From positions 26,223 through 90,222 of the forward strand of contig JABCZZ010000003.1 of NCBI GenBank assembly GCA_013289445.1: a DNA stretch of 64,000 nucleotides, in the 5' to 3' direction. The DNA is from Alphaproteobacteria bacterium (GTDB lineage: Bacteria; Pseudomonadota; Alphaproteobacteria; Rickettsiales; JABCZZ01). The notes below the pieces were generated by a model. It saw only the letters and a program-made list of their open reading frames with translations. It had not been told where the DNA came from and searched no databases. Position 1 is the first letter of the stretch. The number at the start of each line of letters is the position of its first letter. This document shows positions 30,043 to 41,067 of this stretch, piece by piece. Made by a program: the position numbers and the translations under genes.

Positions 30043-30130
30043 CCCGGCAATAATGGCACGTCTGCGGCTATTATTAGCGTTAAACATGCAAGTAACGCAT
30101 ATCTAACCTACCTTTATCATGCTGGTTGAA

Positions 30131-30308
30131 TGGGTACCCCAGACCTATATTAAGCCCATCAGTTGGTCATTCTTTGATTGACTAAAGCCTTAAGCTCCCT
30201 GTTTAAGGCCGTCTGGGTGAAAGGCCCGGCATTTCGGTCGAGCTTAGGCTCCCGAAGTGAAGCCTCCCTGTTAAACTCATAGGGCCGGAGCAATCCGGCC
30301 CTTTTTTT
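30131..30308 (+). ncRNA. candidate structured small RNA with intrinsic terminator
   Basis: This gene-free stretch folds into ordered hairpins by eye. A long-range stem CCCAGAC (30138-30144)/GTCTGGG (30211-30217) encloses two hairpins: TTGGTCA/TGACTAA (30163-30185), and GCCTTAA/TTAAGGC (30187-30209) with loop GCTCCCTGT. Another hairpin lies at 30246-30265. The stretch ends in a textbook terminator. CTCCCTGTT occurs twice, at 30195-30203 and as TCCCTGTTA at 30265-30273. Such pyrimidine loops can pair with Shine-Dalgarno sequences; 6S RNA is another possibility. The 5' end is not defined. Confidence 0.6.
30282..30308 (+). terminator. strong intrinsic terminator of the candidate sRNA
   Basis: Perfect 8-bp stem GGGCCGGA/TCCGGCCC with a GCAA tetraloop and seven T. 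Confidence 0.93.
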
Positions 30309-30409
30309 ATCTTTATAATCATTCTCGCTTCGGTCTGCTGACCTGCGCGATGAAACTAACGCTTCGCGACTACAGAGCGCGGCCTACTGACCGCGTCTAT
30401 GCATTAATG

Positions 30410-32648
<2,239 letters not shown>

Positions 32649-32657
32649 GGCGCTGCC

Positions 32658-33749
32658 TCATACATTAAACCGGAAATGGAGCACATCACCGTCCTTCACC
32701 ATGTAATCCTTGCCTTCCAGGCGCAGTTTACCCGCTTCTTTTGCTCCCTGTTCGCCGCCGAGCGTCACGTAATCCTCGTAGGCAATTGTTTCGGAGCGAA
32801 TGAAGCCTTTCTCGAAATCCGTATGTATCACGCCTGCGGCCTGCGGCGCAAGCATGCCTTTCATGATCGTCCAGGCGCGCGCTTCCTTGGGGCCGACGGT
32901 GAAATAGGTGATCAGGTTCAATAGCGAATAACCAGCGCGTACAAGTCTTGCCAGGCCGGTTTCCTTGAGTCCCAGATCGGCGAGGAACTCTTTCTTTTCC
33001 TCGTCACTGCCCAACTGCGCTACTTCAGATTCGATTTTAGCCGAGATCACGATGACGGGACCCTGCACGCGTGCCTTAACCTTTTCGGAAAAAGCATTGC
33101 CGGTAGCGGCGGACGCTTCCTCGACATTGCAGACATACAATACCGGCTTAGTCGTAAGCAGCTGCATCTGCGTAATGATTTTCTGTTCGACTTCATTGAC
33201 AGGCTTGTAATGGCGCGCGCCTTTGCCGGCAGAAAGCAGCGGCAGAATTTTCTCCATGACTTCGGCCTGAGCGGCCGCTTCTTTGTCGCCGCGCGCTTTT
33301 TTCTGCAATGCCGGCAAACGTTTCTCGATGCTCTCTAAATCGGCAAGCACCAGTTCGGTCTCGATAATCTCCAGATCGCTCAGTGGATCGATGCGGCCCT
33401 CGACATGGGTGATGTCACCGTCTTCAAAGCAGCGCAGCATGTAGATGATGGCATGCACTTCGCGGATGTGAGAAAGGAACTGGTTGCCCAGCCCTTCACC
33501 CTTGCTGGCGCCGCGCACGATGCCGGCAATGTCGACGAACTCCAGCTGCGTGGGGATGATTTGCGCCGAGGCAGCTATCTTGGCAAGCTTGTCGATGCGT
33601 TCGTCGGGCACCGACACGCGCCCGACATTGGGCTCGATGGTGCAGAACGGATAGTTGGCGGCTTCGGCCGCCTGTGTCGAGAGCAGAGCGTTGAACAACG
33701 TCGATTTGCCGACATTGGGAAGGCCTACGATGCCGCAGTTAAAACCCAT
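32658..33749 (-). CDS. ychF: YchF/OLA1 family redox-regulated ATPase
   Basis: A 363-aa universally conserved P-loop protein that binds ribosomes and hydrolyses ATP. Visible are MGFNCGIVGLPNVGKSTLFN (G1), FVDIAGIVRGASKGEGLGNQFL (G3 region), YVCNVEE in place of NKxD, as is usual for this ATP-binding subfamily, and a C-terminal TGS domain (YFTVGPKEARAWTI; EAGKLRLEGKDYMVKDGDVLHF). It follows pth by 62 bases in the standard rplY-pth-ychF order. Confidence 0.96.
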   Translation of the reverse strand: MGFNCGIVGLPNVGKSTLFNALLSTQAAEAANYPFCTIEPNVGRVSVPDERIDKLAKIAASAQIIPTQLEFVDIAGIVRGASKGEGLGNQFLSHIREVHAIIYMLRCFEDGDITHVEGRIDPLSDLEIIETELVLADLESIEKRLPALQKKARGDKEAAAQAEVMEKILPLLSAGKGARHYKPVNEVEQKIITQMQLLTTKPVLYVCNVEEASAATGNAFSEKVKARVQGPVIVISAKIESEVAQLGSDEEKKEFLADLGLKETGLARLVRAGYSLLNLITYFTVGPKEARAWTIMKGMLAPQAAGVIHTDFEKGFIRSETIAYEDYVTLGGEQGAKEAGKLRLEGKDYMVKDGDVLHFRFNV

Positions 33750-33811
33750 GGACTATCCCTGAAATGAAAAAGCGTTATGTGTGTAGGGGGCAGGGGAGCA
33801 AAAAGCAAACA

Positions 33812-34381
33812 TTAATCCCTTGTGGCCAATGCAATCTTGTTCATGAATTCCGCCGCATCGCCCGCAATCATCAGGGAAAAATGCTGGGCAATGGCGTCGA
33901 TCACCCTTTGCTGCACCGCAGACTCTTCGCGTGAGAAATCCGAAAGCACGTAATGCGATACCAGGTTTTTATCTCCAGGATGGCCGATGCCGATGCGTAC
34001 CCGCCAGGTGTTTTCCCCCAGATGCGCGTCAATGCTCCTCACGCCGTTATGCCCGCCGTTGCTTCCACCTTGTTTTACGCGCAATTTACCGTCGGGCAGA
34101 TCGAGCTCATCGTAAAGCAGGATAATATTTTCCGGAGAAATCTTATAAAAACGCGCACAGGCGGCGACAGACTCGCCCGAAAGATTCATGTAAGTTTCGG
34201 GTTTGAGCAGCGTAAGCTTCTCGCCTGCGCAATGCGCCTCGCAGACTTTACCATTGAACTTGGAAGACCATCTGCTGGCGGAGAGTTTCTCCGCCAGCGC
34301 ATCGATTGCCATGAAGCCGACATTGTGCCGGTTGCGCGCATATTTCGCGCCCGGATTGCCAAGGCCAGCGACAAGCCACAT
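33812..34381 (-). CDS. pth: peptidyl-tRNA hydrolase
   Basis: A 189-aa cytoplasmic enzyme that frees tRNA from stalled peptidyl-tRNA. It shows MWLVAGLGNPGAKYARNRHN with the conserved Asn and catalytic His, PETYMNLSGESV, and the Asp region LYDELDLPDGKLRVK with GGSNGGHNGVRSI. It begins 10 bases after rplY. Confidence 0.97.
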   Translation of the reverse strand: MWLVAGLGNPGAKYARNRHNVGFMAIDALAEKLSASRWSSKFNGKVCEAHCAGEKLTLLKPETYMNLSGESVAACARFYKISPENIILLYDELDLPDGKLRVKQGGSNGGHNGVRSIDAHLGENTWRVRIGIGHPGDKNLVSHYVLSDFSREESAVQQRVIDAIAQHFSLMIAGDAAEFMNKIALATRD

Positions 34382-34391
34382 GGTCTAAGCC

Positions 34392-35174
34392 TTACTTTTT
34401 CTTGTCGCCTGCAGGTTTCGCCCCCGCGGTCGGAGCAGCGGCGCCCGGAGTAGGTTTCGCCCCCGCGGCCGGAGCAGCGGCGCCCGGAGCAGGTTTTGCA
34501 CCCGCAGCCGGAGCAGCGGCACCCGGAGCAGCGCCCGGTGCTGCAGCGGCGGCACCTTCGGCACCCGCCACGGCAGTTGCGGCTGCGACTGGCACTTCCT
34601 CTTCTTCTTTACTGCGGCCAGCGATGGTGACCACGGTGAAGTTGCGGTCTTTGATTGCGGTTTTGACATCGCTGGGCAATTTGATGTCATTGATATGCAC
34701 CGACGTGCCGATTTCGGTACCCTGCACGTTGACTTCGATGAAGGCGGGGATGTCAGTGGGTTTGCACAGCAGTTCGATTTCGTGACGCACGATATTGAGC
34801 ACACCACCGCGCTTGAGGCCCGGGGATTTTTCCTGGTTTACAACCTTCACCGGCACGAATACGTGGATGACGGTGTTGCTGTCAACGCGCTGGAAATCGG
34901 CATGCTCGATGATGTCGCTGACCGGATGGGTCTGCACATCGCGCGGCAAGGCCTGCACGGTCTTGCCGTCGAGTTTGATGTCGACAATCTTGTTGAAGAA
35001 CGAGCCTTTGGAATATTCTAGCGTCAGTTCTTTCAAGGGCAGCACGATTTTTGCGGCCTGCTGCGTGCTTCCGTACAGGATTGCAGGTACGCGGCCTTCA
35101 CGGCGCAATGCGCGGGCTGCGCCTTTTCCGGTGTTTTCTCGACTCTGGGCTTCAAGTGTGACTGCGGATTTCAT
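34392..35174 (-). CDS. rplY: 50S ribosomal protein L25/general stress protein Ctc
   Basis: A 260-aa long-form L25 (TL5/Ctc type) binding 5S rRNA. The N-terminal L25 domain covers about residues 1-92 (VTLEAQSRENTGKGAARALRR, VPAILYG), and a TL5 C-terminal domain follows at about 95-185. From about 200 the protein becomes an Ala/Pro/Gly-rich tail with three 13-residue repeats (unit PAPGAAAPAAGAK) and ends KKK. Most L25/Ctc proteins end near 200-220, so the tail is unusual. It is co-transcribed with prs and pth. Confidence 0.95.
   Translation of the reverse strand: MKSAVTLEAQSRENTGKGAARALRREGRVPAILYGSTQQAAKIVLPLKELTLEYSKGSFFNKIVDIKLDGKTVQALPRDVQTHPVSDIIEHADFQRVDSNTVIHVFVPVKVVNQEKSPGLKRGGVLNIVRHEIELLCKPTDIPAFIEVNVQGTEIGTSVHINDIKLPSDVKTAIKDRNFTVVTIAGRSKEEEEVPVAAATAVAGAEGAAAAAPGAAPGAAAPAAGAKPAPGAAAPAAGAKPTPGAAAPTAGAKPAGDKKK
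34414..34530. repeat. three tandem 39-bp repeats inside rplY
   Basis: Units at 34414-34452, 34453-34491 and 34492-34530 are nearly identical and code for 13 residues each in the rplY tail. They keep the frame and look like recent slippage or duplication. The copy number could vary between strains. Confidence 0.85.
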
Positions 35175-35200
35175 GAGATTTCTCCTTTAAAAAATAAAAT

Positions 35201-36133
35201 TTAATCAAATAAACTCGAGACCGAGGATTCTTCGCTGATACGGCGAATGGCCTCGGCAAGAAGGGCGGCAATCGAAATGACGCGGATATTATGCGCCTTG
35301 GTGATTTCCGTGGTGGTGGCGATACTGTCGGTGATGACGAGCGAGGTCAGTGCCGATTTGGTCACGCGCTCAATCGCCTTGCCTGAGAGCACACCGTGGG
35401 TGACGTAAGCTGAGACCGACGCGGCTCCGCCTTTCTTCAGCGCTTCCGCTGCGTTGCACAGCGTGCCGGCGGAATCGACGATGTCGTCGTAGAGAATGCA
35501 ATGACGGCCTTCGATATCGCCGATGATGTTCATCACTTCCGAGACGCTGGCGCGTTCACGGCGCTTGTCAACGATGGCGAGGTCGGCCTCTAAGCGTTTA
35601 GCGAGCGCACGGGCGCGCACCACACCGCCGACGTCGGGCGAGACGATGACGACATTTTTTTGCTTATAATTGTTCTTGATGTCGGCCACGACCACGGGAG
35701 CGGAATAAAGATGGTCGAGCGGGATGTCGAAGAAGCCCTGTATCTGGCCCGCATGCAGATCGATAGTGAGCACGCGGTCGGCACCGGCCGAGGTGATGAT
35801 ATTGGCCACAAGCTTGGCCGAGATCGGCGTGCGCGGGCCGGGCTTGCGATCCTGGCGTGCATAACCGAAGTAAGGAATGACCGCAGTGATGCGGCGGGCT
35901 GAGGCGCGACGCAACGCATCGAGCGAGACCAGCAGCTCCATAATATTGTCATTGGCGGGGAACGAAGTGGACTGCACTACGAACACATCTTCGCCGCGCA
36001 CGTTCTCGTGAATTTCAACGAAGATTTCATTATCGGGAAAACGGCGCACGGTGGCTTCGGTGAGCTTCACGCCCAGGTAGGAAGCCATGGCTTCGGCGAG
36101 CGGCCGATTGCTATTGCACGAAAGTAATTTCAT
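35201..36133 (-). CDS. prs: ribose-phosphate pyrophosphokinase (PRPP synthase)
   Basis: A 310-aa enzyme making PRPP from ribose 5-phosphate and ATP, for purines, pyrimidines, NAD, His and Trp. It shows the ATP site FGYARQDRK, the catalytic flexible loop region [23 protein letters not shown], and the PRPP loop [14 protein letters not shown]. It has the class I length. prs leads a run to rplY, pth and ychF. A structured leader lies just upstream. Confidence 0.97.
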   Translation of the reverse strand: MKLLSCNSNRPLAEAMASYLGVKLTEATVRRFPDNEIFVEIHENVRGEDVFVVQSTSFPANDNIMELLVSLDALRRASARRITAVIPYFGYARQDRKPGPRTPISAKLVANIITSAGADRVLTIDLHAGQIQGFFDIPLDHLYSAPVVVADIKNNYKQKNVVIVSPDVGGVVRARALAKRLEADLAIVDKRRERASVSEVMNIIGDIEGRHCILYDDIVDSAGTLCNAAEALKKGGAASVSAYVTHGVLSGKAIERVTKSALTSLVITDSIATTTEITKAHNIRVISIAALLAEAIRRISEESSVSSLFD

Positions 36134-36172
36134 AGTGACCGTTTTATCTGAGTTAACCCCAACAGCCGCTCA

Positions 36173-36231
36173 CCACACGGTACACATGGCCAGCCGCCCG
36201 AAGGGAGGCATCTTGTAGCAGGGAAGCCCTG
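36173..36231 (-). promoter_or_regulatory. structured leader upstream of prs
   Basis: Three consecutive hairpins are visible, listed here from high to low coordinate, which is 5' to 3' on the minus strand: CAGGG/CCCTG (36219-36231), GCCTCCC/GGGCGGC with one mismatch (36193-36209), and CCATGTG/CGTGTGG with wobbles (36173-36189). They lie 40 bases before the prs ATG and 55 after the kefB-like stop. No T tract follows, so a terminator is unlikely. A regulatory 5' UTR for prs is inferred. Confidence 0.4.
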
Positions 36232-36285
36232 TATTGTAAATTGCTAATGCGCGCGCGCCAGTGAGCGAAATAAGCATATATATTT

Positions 36286-38070
36286 CTATGACTTATCCGG
36301 CAGCACGGCTCCCTTTACCACGGCGTTATGGAAGGCCAGCATCTTGCCGTAAGGCGTATGGTGATCGCCGGGATTGATTTCAAGCGTGCCGCGGGCAAGC
36401 GCATAGTCGCGATCACGGAAGAGTTCGATGATGCGCAGTATCTCATGATCGGCGATGCCCAGATGCTTGAGCAACGCACCGCCCAATTGCAGGCTGGCCT
36501 CGAACATTTCCGATACGGCAACGTTGGCGCCGGCAGCTTCCATCAGCAATACGCGTTCCAGATCATGCGCCCGCGCAATAATCGGCATGGAGGGCGCCAC
36601 CGAACGGATGGCGCGCACGGTGCGCTCCGCCGCTGCCGGTTCATTGACGGTGATGATGGCGGCACTCGCCCGGTCAACCCCGATGGCCTGCAGCACTTCG
36701 CGGCGCGATCCGTCGCCATAATAAACCGGCAGGCCGATTTTCTTCGCCTCCTTGACGGTGGCCACCTGCATATCAAGCGCGATATAATTGATATTCTCGG
36801 CAGAGAGAAGCTTGGCGACGGTCTGGCCGACGCGACCAAAGCCGGTAATGATGACGTGATCGCGAATGTCCATCACCTCGGCGGTCGATTCTTCGGCCGT
36901 CTGCTGTTCACGTTCTATCCTTGTTGCAAGCGAGCGACCCAGTGCTGCGGCAAAAGGTGTCAGCGCCATGCTGAACGCAACAATAGCCATGAGCGTTTGT
37001 GATAACGTGCCGGGTATAAAATTATGATCGGCAGCCAGGCGAAACAGCACGAAGGCAAATTCGCCGCCTTGCGAGAGTAGCAGGCCCGCCTGCAGACTGA
37101 GCGCGAAAGGAAAACGCAAGCGGCGGCTGATCAGCAGAATAATAAGCGCTTTGACGACCATCAGGCCCAATGCACAGAGCAGGATGAGAGGCAGGCGGCT
37201 GGCGACGGCATGGATATCCACCGTCATGCCCACCGCCATAAAGAACAGTCCGAGCAGCAGCCCTTTATAGGGCATCACGTCGGCTTCCACCTGATGACGG
37301 TATTCGGTTTCGGCCAGCAGCAGGCCGGCCATGAAGGCGCCGAGCTCAAGCGAAAGCCCGGCAAGGGATGTGACATAGGCAGTGCCCAGTGCGACTAACA
37401 AGGTGAGGGCCGTGAAGATTTCCGGATTATCGAGCGAGGCAATAAGGCGATAAAGCGGGCGCAGCAGACGGCGGCCCAGAAGAAAGATAACGGCGAGCGC
37501 TACGACTGCTTTGATGCCCACCATGCCCAGCTCGATGGCGATCGATTGATCGCTTTTTGCAAACGCCGAGACTAATACCAGCAGAGGAATCGCCGCCAGA
37601 TCCTGAATGAGCAACACGGCCAGCGACATCCTGCCCAACTGTGAGGCTTTTTGCTGGTACTCGGCGATGATTTGCAGCACCAGTGCCGTGCAGGAAAGCG
37701 ATAATGCGCTGCCTATAATGAGGGAAGTCTCAGGGCCAAAGCCGCTGAAATAAAGACCGTAGCCCAGCAATGCGCTGGTCAGCAACACCTGTGCAAAGCC
37801 CAATGCGAACGCTTTTTTGCGAATGGCCTTCAGACGTTCCCAGGAAAGCTCCAGACCGATAATAAAGAGCAGGAAGACAATGCCAAACTCGGCAAAACCG
37901 TTGATACCTACCGTGTCGGTGATGATGCCGATGCCGCCAGGACCGATGACGGTGCCCGCCACGAGATAGCCCAGCACCGGGCTTGCGCGCAATTTGCGAA
38001 ACAGCGCCACGATGAGTATCGCGCCGGCAAGCAGGATAAGAACCACGGGCAGATGAGAGGTCTGATGCAT
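36286..38070 (-). CDS. monovalent cation:proton antiporter-2 (KefB/YbaL-like) with RCK domain
   Basis: A 594-aa CPA2 antiporter. About 12 membrane segments lie in residues 1-390 (VVLILLAGAILIVALF at the N-terminus; GFAEFGIVFLLFIIGLELSW and VLLIQDLAAIPLLVLVS are typical, the latter with the ion-binding Gln-Asp). A cytoplasmic RCK/TrkA-N domain follows at about 405-520 (HVIITGFGRVGQTVAKLL, YGDGSRREVL). It would exchange K+ (or Na+) for H+. Glutathione gating of the KefB type cannot be read from sequence. It is divergent from the FolM-like gene, 48 bases apart. Confidence 0.92.
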   Translation of the reverse strand: MHQTSHLPVVLILLAGAILIVALFRKLRASPVLGYLVAGTVIGPGGIGIITDTVGINGFAEFGIVFLLFIIGLELSWERLKAIRKKAFALGFAQVLLTSALLGYGLYFSGFGPETSLIIGSALSLSCTALVLQIIAEYQQKASQLGRMSLAVLLIQDLAAIPLLVLVSAFAKSDQSIAIELGMVGIKAVVALAVIFLLGRRLLRPLYRLIASLDNPEIFTALTLLVALGTAYVTSLAGLSLELGAFMAGLLLAETEYRHQVEADVMPYKGLLLGLFFMAVGMTVDIHAVASRLPLILLCALGLMVVKALIILLISRRLRFPFALSLQAGLLLSQGGEFAFVLFRLAADHNFIPGTLSQTLMAIVAFSMALTPFAAALGRSLATRIEREQQTAEESTAEVMDIRDHVIITGFGRVGQTVAKLLSAENINYIALDMQVATVKEAKKIGLPVYYGDGSRREVLQAIGVDRASAAIITVNEPAAAERTVRAIRSVAPSMPIIARAHDLERVLLMEAAGANVAVSEMFEASLQLGGALLKHLGIADHEILRIIELFRDRDYALARGTLEINPGDHHTPYGKMLAFHNAVVKGAVLPDKS

Positions 38071-38118
38071 GGATTAGTGATACCTTTTTTGCGTCGGCTG
38101 CGCTATACCAGAAAACCT

Positions 38119-38856
38119 ATGCAAGCCCAAACGGTCCTCATTACGGGTGCGGCACGGCGCGTTGGTCGTGCCATCGCATTGTCTCTTGCCGAAAAAGGAT
38201 GGGACATTGTCATCCATTACCATAGCGGAAAAAAGCACGCCGAAGAACTGGCATCGCTCATCCGCAAAAGAAAAAGACAGGTAACACTCATTACCGCCGA
38301 TCTGAGTGACGCCAGACAAACCGCGCAGATTATTCCCTCGCTGGCCAAGCGCGGCATAAAACTCAGCGGCCTCATCAATAATGCTGCCGTGTTTGAGAAA
38401 GATTCTCTTGCAAGCATAACACCGGCAAGCTGGCAGCGACATATGAGCACCAACTTGTTTGCGCCGCTGCAGCTCATGCGCGATTTCGCCGCGCATTATA
38501 AAGGTCATGAAGGCAACATCATCAACATTACCGATGGCATGCATGGCTGGAGCCTGTCGCCGACATTTCTTTCCTACTCGCTGAGCAAGCTGGGTCTTGC
38601 CAATGCCACCCTGCTGCTTGCGGTAGAGCTTGCACCACGCGTTCGCGTCAATGCGATTGCACCCGGTCCGACACTTCCCGGAGTGATGGATAGGAAAGAC
38701 ACGTTTGCAAAACTCAAAAAAATTATTCCGCTCGCGCGCGTGAGTTCACCGCAAGAAGTGTGTGACGCCGTGCAATATATTTTATCTGCTTCGTCACTCA
38801 CCGGGCAGACACTCTTGCTTTCCGGCGGAATGCACTTGCCGCAGACCAAAGAATAG
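38119..38856 (+). CDS. FolM-like pteridine reductase (SDR family)
   Basis: A 245-aa SDR. The nucleotide motif TGAARRVGRAIA near the N-terminus is the version seen in FolM and PTR1 reductases, where the Arg pair selects NADPH. NNAAVFEKDSL and YSLSK (Tyr-x3-Lys) follow. FolM reduces dihydromonapterin or dihydrofolate. The ATG at 38119 gives MQAQTVLITG; the upstream in-frame start at 38053 would overlap the divergent antiporter gene. It might therefore act in pteridine cofactor metabolism; the exact substrate is inferred. Confidence 0.85.
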   Translation: MQAQTVLITGAARRVGRAIALSLAEKGWDIVIHYHSGKKHAEELASLIRKRKRQVTLITADLSDARQTAQIIPSLAKRGIKLSGLINNAAVFEKDSLASITPASWQRHMSTNLFAPLQLMRDFAAHYKGHEGNIINITDGMHGWSLSPTFLSYSLSKLGLANATLLLAVELAPRVRVNAIAPGPTLPGVMDRKDTFAKLKKIIPLARVSSPQEVCDAVQYILSASSLTGQTLLLSGGMHLPQTKE

Positions 38857-38996
38857 GTGCGTTATAATTCCCCCTAAAAAAGATGTTGACGCCGCCATTT
38901 TTTCTGTTCCATAGGCGATCAATTGTGCACAGTAGTGCCCAAAAGTGACCTAAATCCAACACCACTGATGTTAAGCAGTTTTTAAGAACCCAAAAA

Positions 38997-39025
38997 TTGA
39001 CTAAATGCATATTTTACAGTATATT
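38997..39025 (+). promoter_or_regulatory. sigma-70-type promoter upstream of uvrC
   Basis: TTGACT (38997-39002), 17-base spacer, TATATT (39020-39025). The leader to uvrC would be about 150 bases, long enough for a small regulatory RNA or leader. Confidence 0.65.
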
Positions 39026-39030
39026 ATGAA

Positions 39031-39049
39031 TTGCCTATTTTTTAGGCAA
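39031..39049. repeat. palindrome at the transcription start upstream of uvrC
   Basis: TTGCCTA (39031-39037) and TAGGCAA (39043-39049) with a TTTTT centre. Six bases after the -10 box, so it could be an operator or form a 5' hairpin that protects the mRNA. Confidence 0.5.
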
Positions 39050-39180
39050 AGCGCATTAAAGCCACAATACGCTTGCCCGGCGGCTTGTCGGGTGTCAGTT
39101 TTCAACAAACTTATCCACAAGTTTGGTGGATGAATCGCTGCAGGCTTTGGTGAGCCTCAAAAAACAGTAGTGTTCGCGGT

Positions 39181-41028
39181 ATGACGATCGAGAAATCCGG
39201 CGCAGATATTATTCGCGAAGCATTGAAAGAGATGCCGACGAGCGCTGGCGTGTATCGCATGCTGGGTGACGATGGCAGTGTGCTGTATGTCGGCAAAGCA
39301 AAAAATCTCAAGAACCGCGTAAGCAATTATGTCAGCGCGTCGGGCTTAAACGGGCGCACACTCAAAATGATCTCGCTGACCAAGAAAATGGAGATCGTGC
39401 TTACCAAGACCGAGGCTGAGGCGCTCCTGCTGGAAGCCAACCTCATTCGCAAACTCAAGCCGCGTTATAATATTCTGCTGCGCGATGATAAATCATTCCC
39501 TTATATATTACTCACCGACGATCATGCTTTTGCGCAAATCCTCAAGCATCGCGGTGCCCATACCCAGAAGGGTAAGTATTTCGGTCCGTTCGCCTCCGGC
39601 GGTGCCGTCAATGAAACACTGGTGACGCTGCAGAAAGTGTTTTTGCTGCGCAATTGTTCGGATCAGGTATTTAAAAATCGCACGCGTCCCTGCCTGCAAT
39701 ACCAGATCAAGCGCTGTTCGGCGCCATGCGTGCGTTATATCGATGAAAAAGCCTATGCAGAGCTGGTGGAGCAGGCGCGTGCGTTCCTGTCAGGAAAAAG
39801 CCGTGACCTGCAGGAGATGTTTGCCAGCCAGATGCGGCAAGCCAGCGAATCGCTCGAATATGAAAAGGCGGCGGCGCTGCGCGACCGCATTGCCGCACTT
39901 ACCCGTGTGCAACATGAGCAAGGCGTGATTGCGGGCACATTGCAGGATGCCGACCTGATAGCGCTTTACCGCGAGGGTGAGCGTTCCTGCGTGCAGGTGT
40001 TTTTCTTCCGCGGCGGACAGAATTTTGGCAACCGTTCCTATTTTCCTTCGCACAGCGCCGAAAGCAGCGAGAGCGAAATTCTCACTGCTTTTATCAGTCA
40101 GTTTTATATTAACGAACCACCACCGCGACTGGTGCTTATCAGTCATGCGATATCGGATGTAGCGTTGCTTGAAGAGGCGCTCTGCATGAACAGCCAGGTG
40201 AAGGTCGAGATAAGCTGGCCCGAGCGCGGACAAAAACGTGAAGCGATGGACCAGGCCGTCCTCAATGCCAGGCAATCGCTTGTCCGCCGCATGAGCGAAC
40301 ATGCCACCCATAACGTCATGCTTGAGAAAGTCGGCGAACTTTTTCATATGAATACGCCGCCCGGCCGCATTGAAGTGTATGATAACAGCCATATCGCAGG
40401 CACGCATATGGTGGGCGCCATGATCACGGCGGGGCCTGAAGGGTTTGATAAGAAACGTTACCGCCGTTTCAATATCCGCAGCAGTGAGCTCACACCGGGT
40501 GATGACTATGCCATGCTGCGCGAGGTGCTCACACGACGCTTTACAAGGCTGCAGAAAGAGGATCCCGAGCGTGCGGCTTCCTGGCCGGATCTGGTGCTGA
40601 TTGACGGCGGAGTGGGGCAGTTGTCCGTCGCCACGCAGGTGTTTGCCGATCTGGGCGTTACCGATCTTTGCTATGCAGCGATTGCCAAAGGCAAAGACCG
40701 CAATGCCGGGCGCGAATGGTTTCATCTGCCGGGCAAGGAACCGTTCCAGCTTCCCGTGGGTGATATGGTGCTGCATTATCTCGAGCGCCTGCGCGATGAG
40801 GCGCATCGCTTCGCCATCGGCTCGCACCGTATTAAAAGAAGTGCTGCCATCAGTGAATCGGGCCTTGATCAGATTCCCGGCATCGGCTCGACGCGCAAAC
40901 GCGCACTGCTGCAGCATTTTGGCTCAAGCAGGGAAGTAAAATCGGCCACAGTGGAGGAACTGATGAAAGTAGAGGGAATTAGCCGCAAAGTCGCGGAAAA
41001 GATTCATCAATTCCTGCGTCCGAGCTAA
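39181..41028 (+). CDS. uvrC: UvrABC excinuclease subunit C
   Basis: A 615-aa nuclease that makes both cuts in nucleotide excision repair. The GIY-YIG domain is at about residues 17-95 (PTSAGVYRMLGDDGSVLYVG, KNLKNRVSNY), a UVR motif is at about 205-240, the RNase H-like 5' nuclease domain is in the middle (IEVYDNSHIAGTHMVGAM; LVLIDGGVGQL), and helix-hairpin-helix motifs close the C-terminus (QIPGIGSTRKRALLQHFG, VEGISRKVAEKIH). Full length. pgsA follows 39 bases later. Confidence 0.97.
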   Translation: MTIEKSGADIIREALKEMPTSAGVYRMLGDDGSVLYVGKAKNLKNRVSNYVSASGLNGRTLKMISLTKKMEIVLTKTEAEALLLEANLIRKLKPRYNILLRDDKSFPYILLTDDHAFAQILKHRGAHTQKGKYFGPFASGGAVNETLVTLQKVFLLRNCSDQVFKNRTRPCLQYQIKRCSAPCVRYIDEKAYAELVEQARAFLSGKSRDLQEMFASQMRQASESLEYEKAAALRDRIAALTRVQHEQGVIAGTLQDADLIALYREGERSCVQVFFFRGGQNFGNRSYFPSHSAESSESEILTAFISQFYINEPPPRLVLISHAISDVALLEEALCMNSQVKVEISWPERGQKREAMDQAVLNARQSLVRRMSEHATHNVMLEKVGELFHMNTPPGRIEVYDNSHIAGTHMVGAMITAGPEGFDKKRYRRFNIRSSELTPGDDYAMLREVLTRRFTRLQKEDPERAASWPDLVLIDGGVGQLSVATQVFADLGVTDLCYAAIAKGKDRNAGREWFHLPGKEPFQLPVGDMVLHYLERLRDEAHRFAIGSHRIKRSAAISESGLDQIPGIGSTRKRALLQHFGSSREVKSATVEELMKVEGISRKVAEKIHQFLRPS

Positions 41029-41067
41029 TTCTTTTATTCCACATTAAATTATGCCATCCTGCCCGCG

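Larger units (their letters stand above)
38857..39180. other. gene-free region upstream of uvrC
   Basis: 324 bases without a credible coding frame. It holds a strong promoter (38997-39025), a 7-bp palindrome right at the expected transcription start (39031-39049) and one exact DnaA box (TTATCCACA at 39111-39119) inside AAACTTATCCACAAGTTT. The first 130 bases show nothing I can name. Confidence 0.6.

Noticed and set aside
34414..34530. Regular repeats read as a CRISPR array
   Set aside because: The 39-bp units are directly adjacent without spacers and code for protein in frame.
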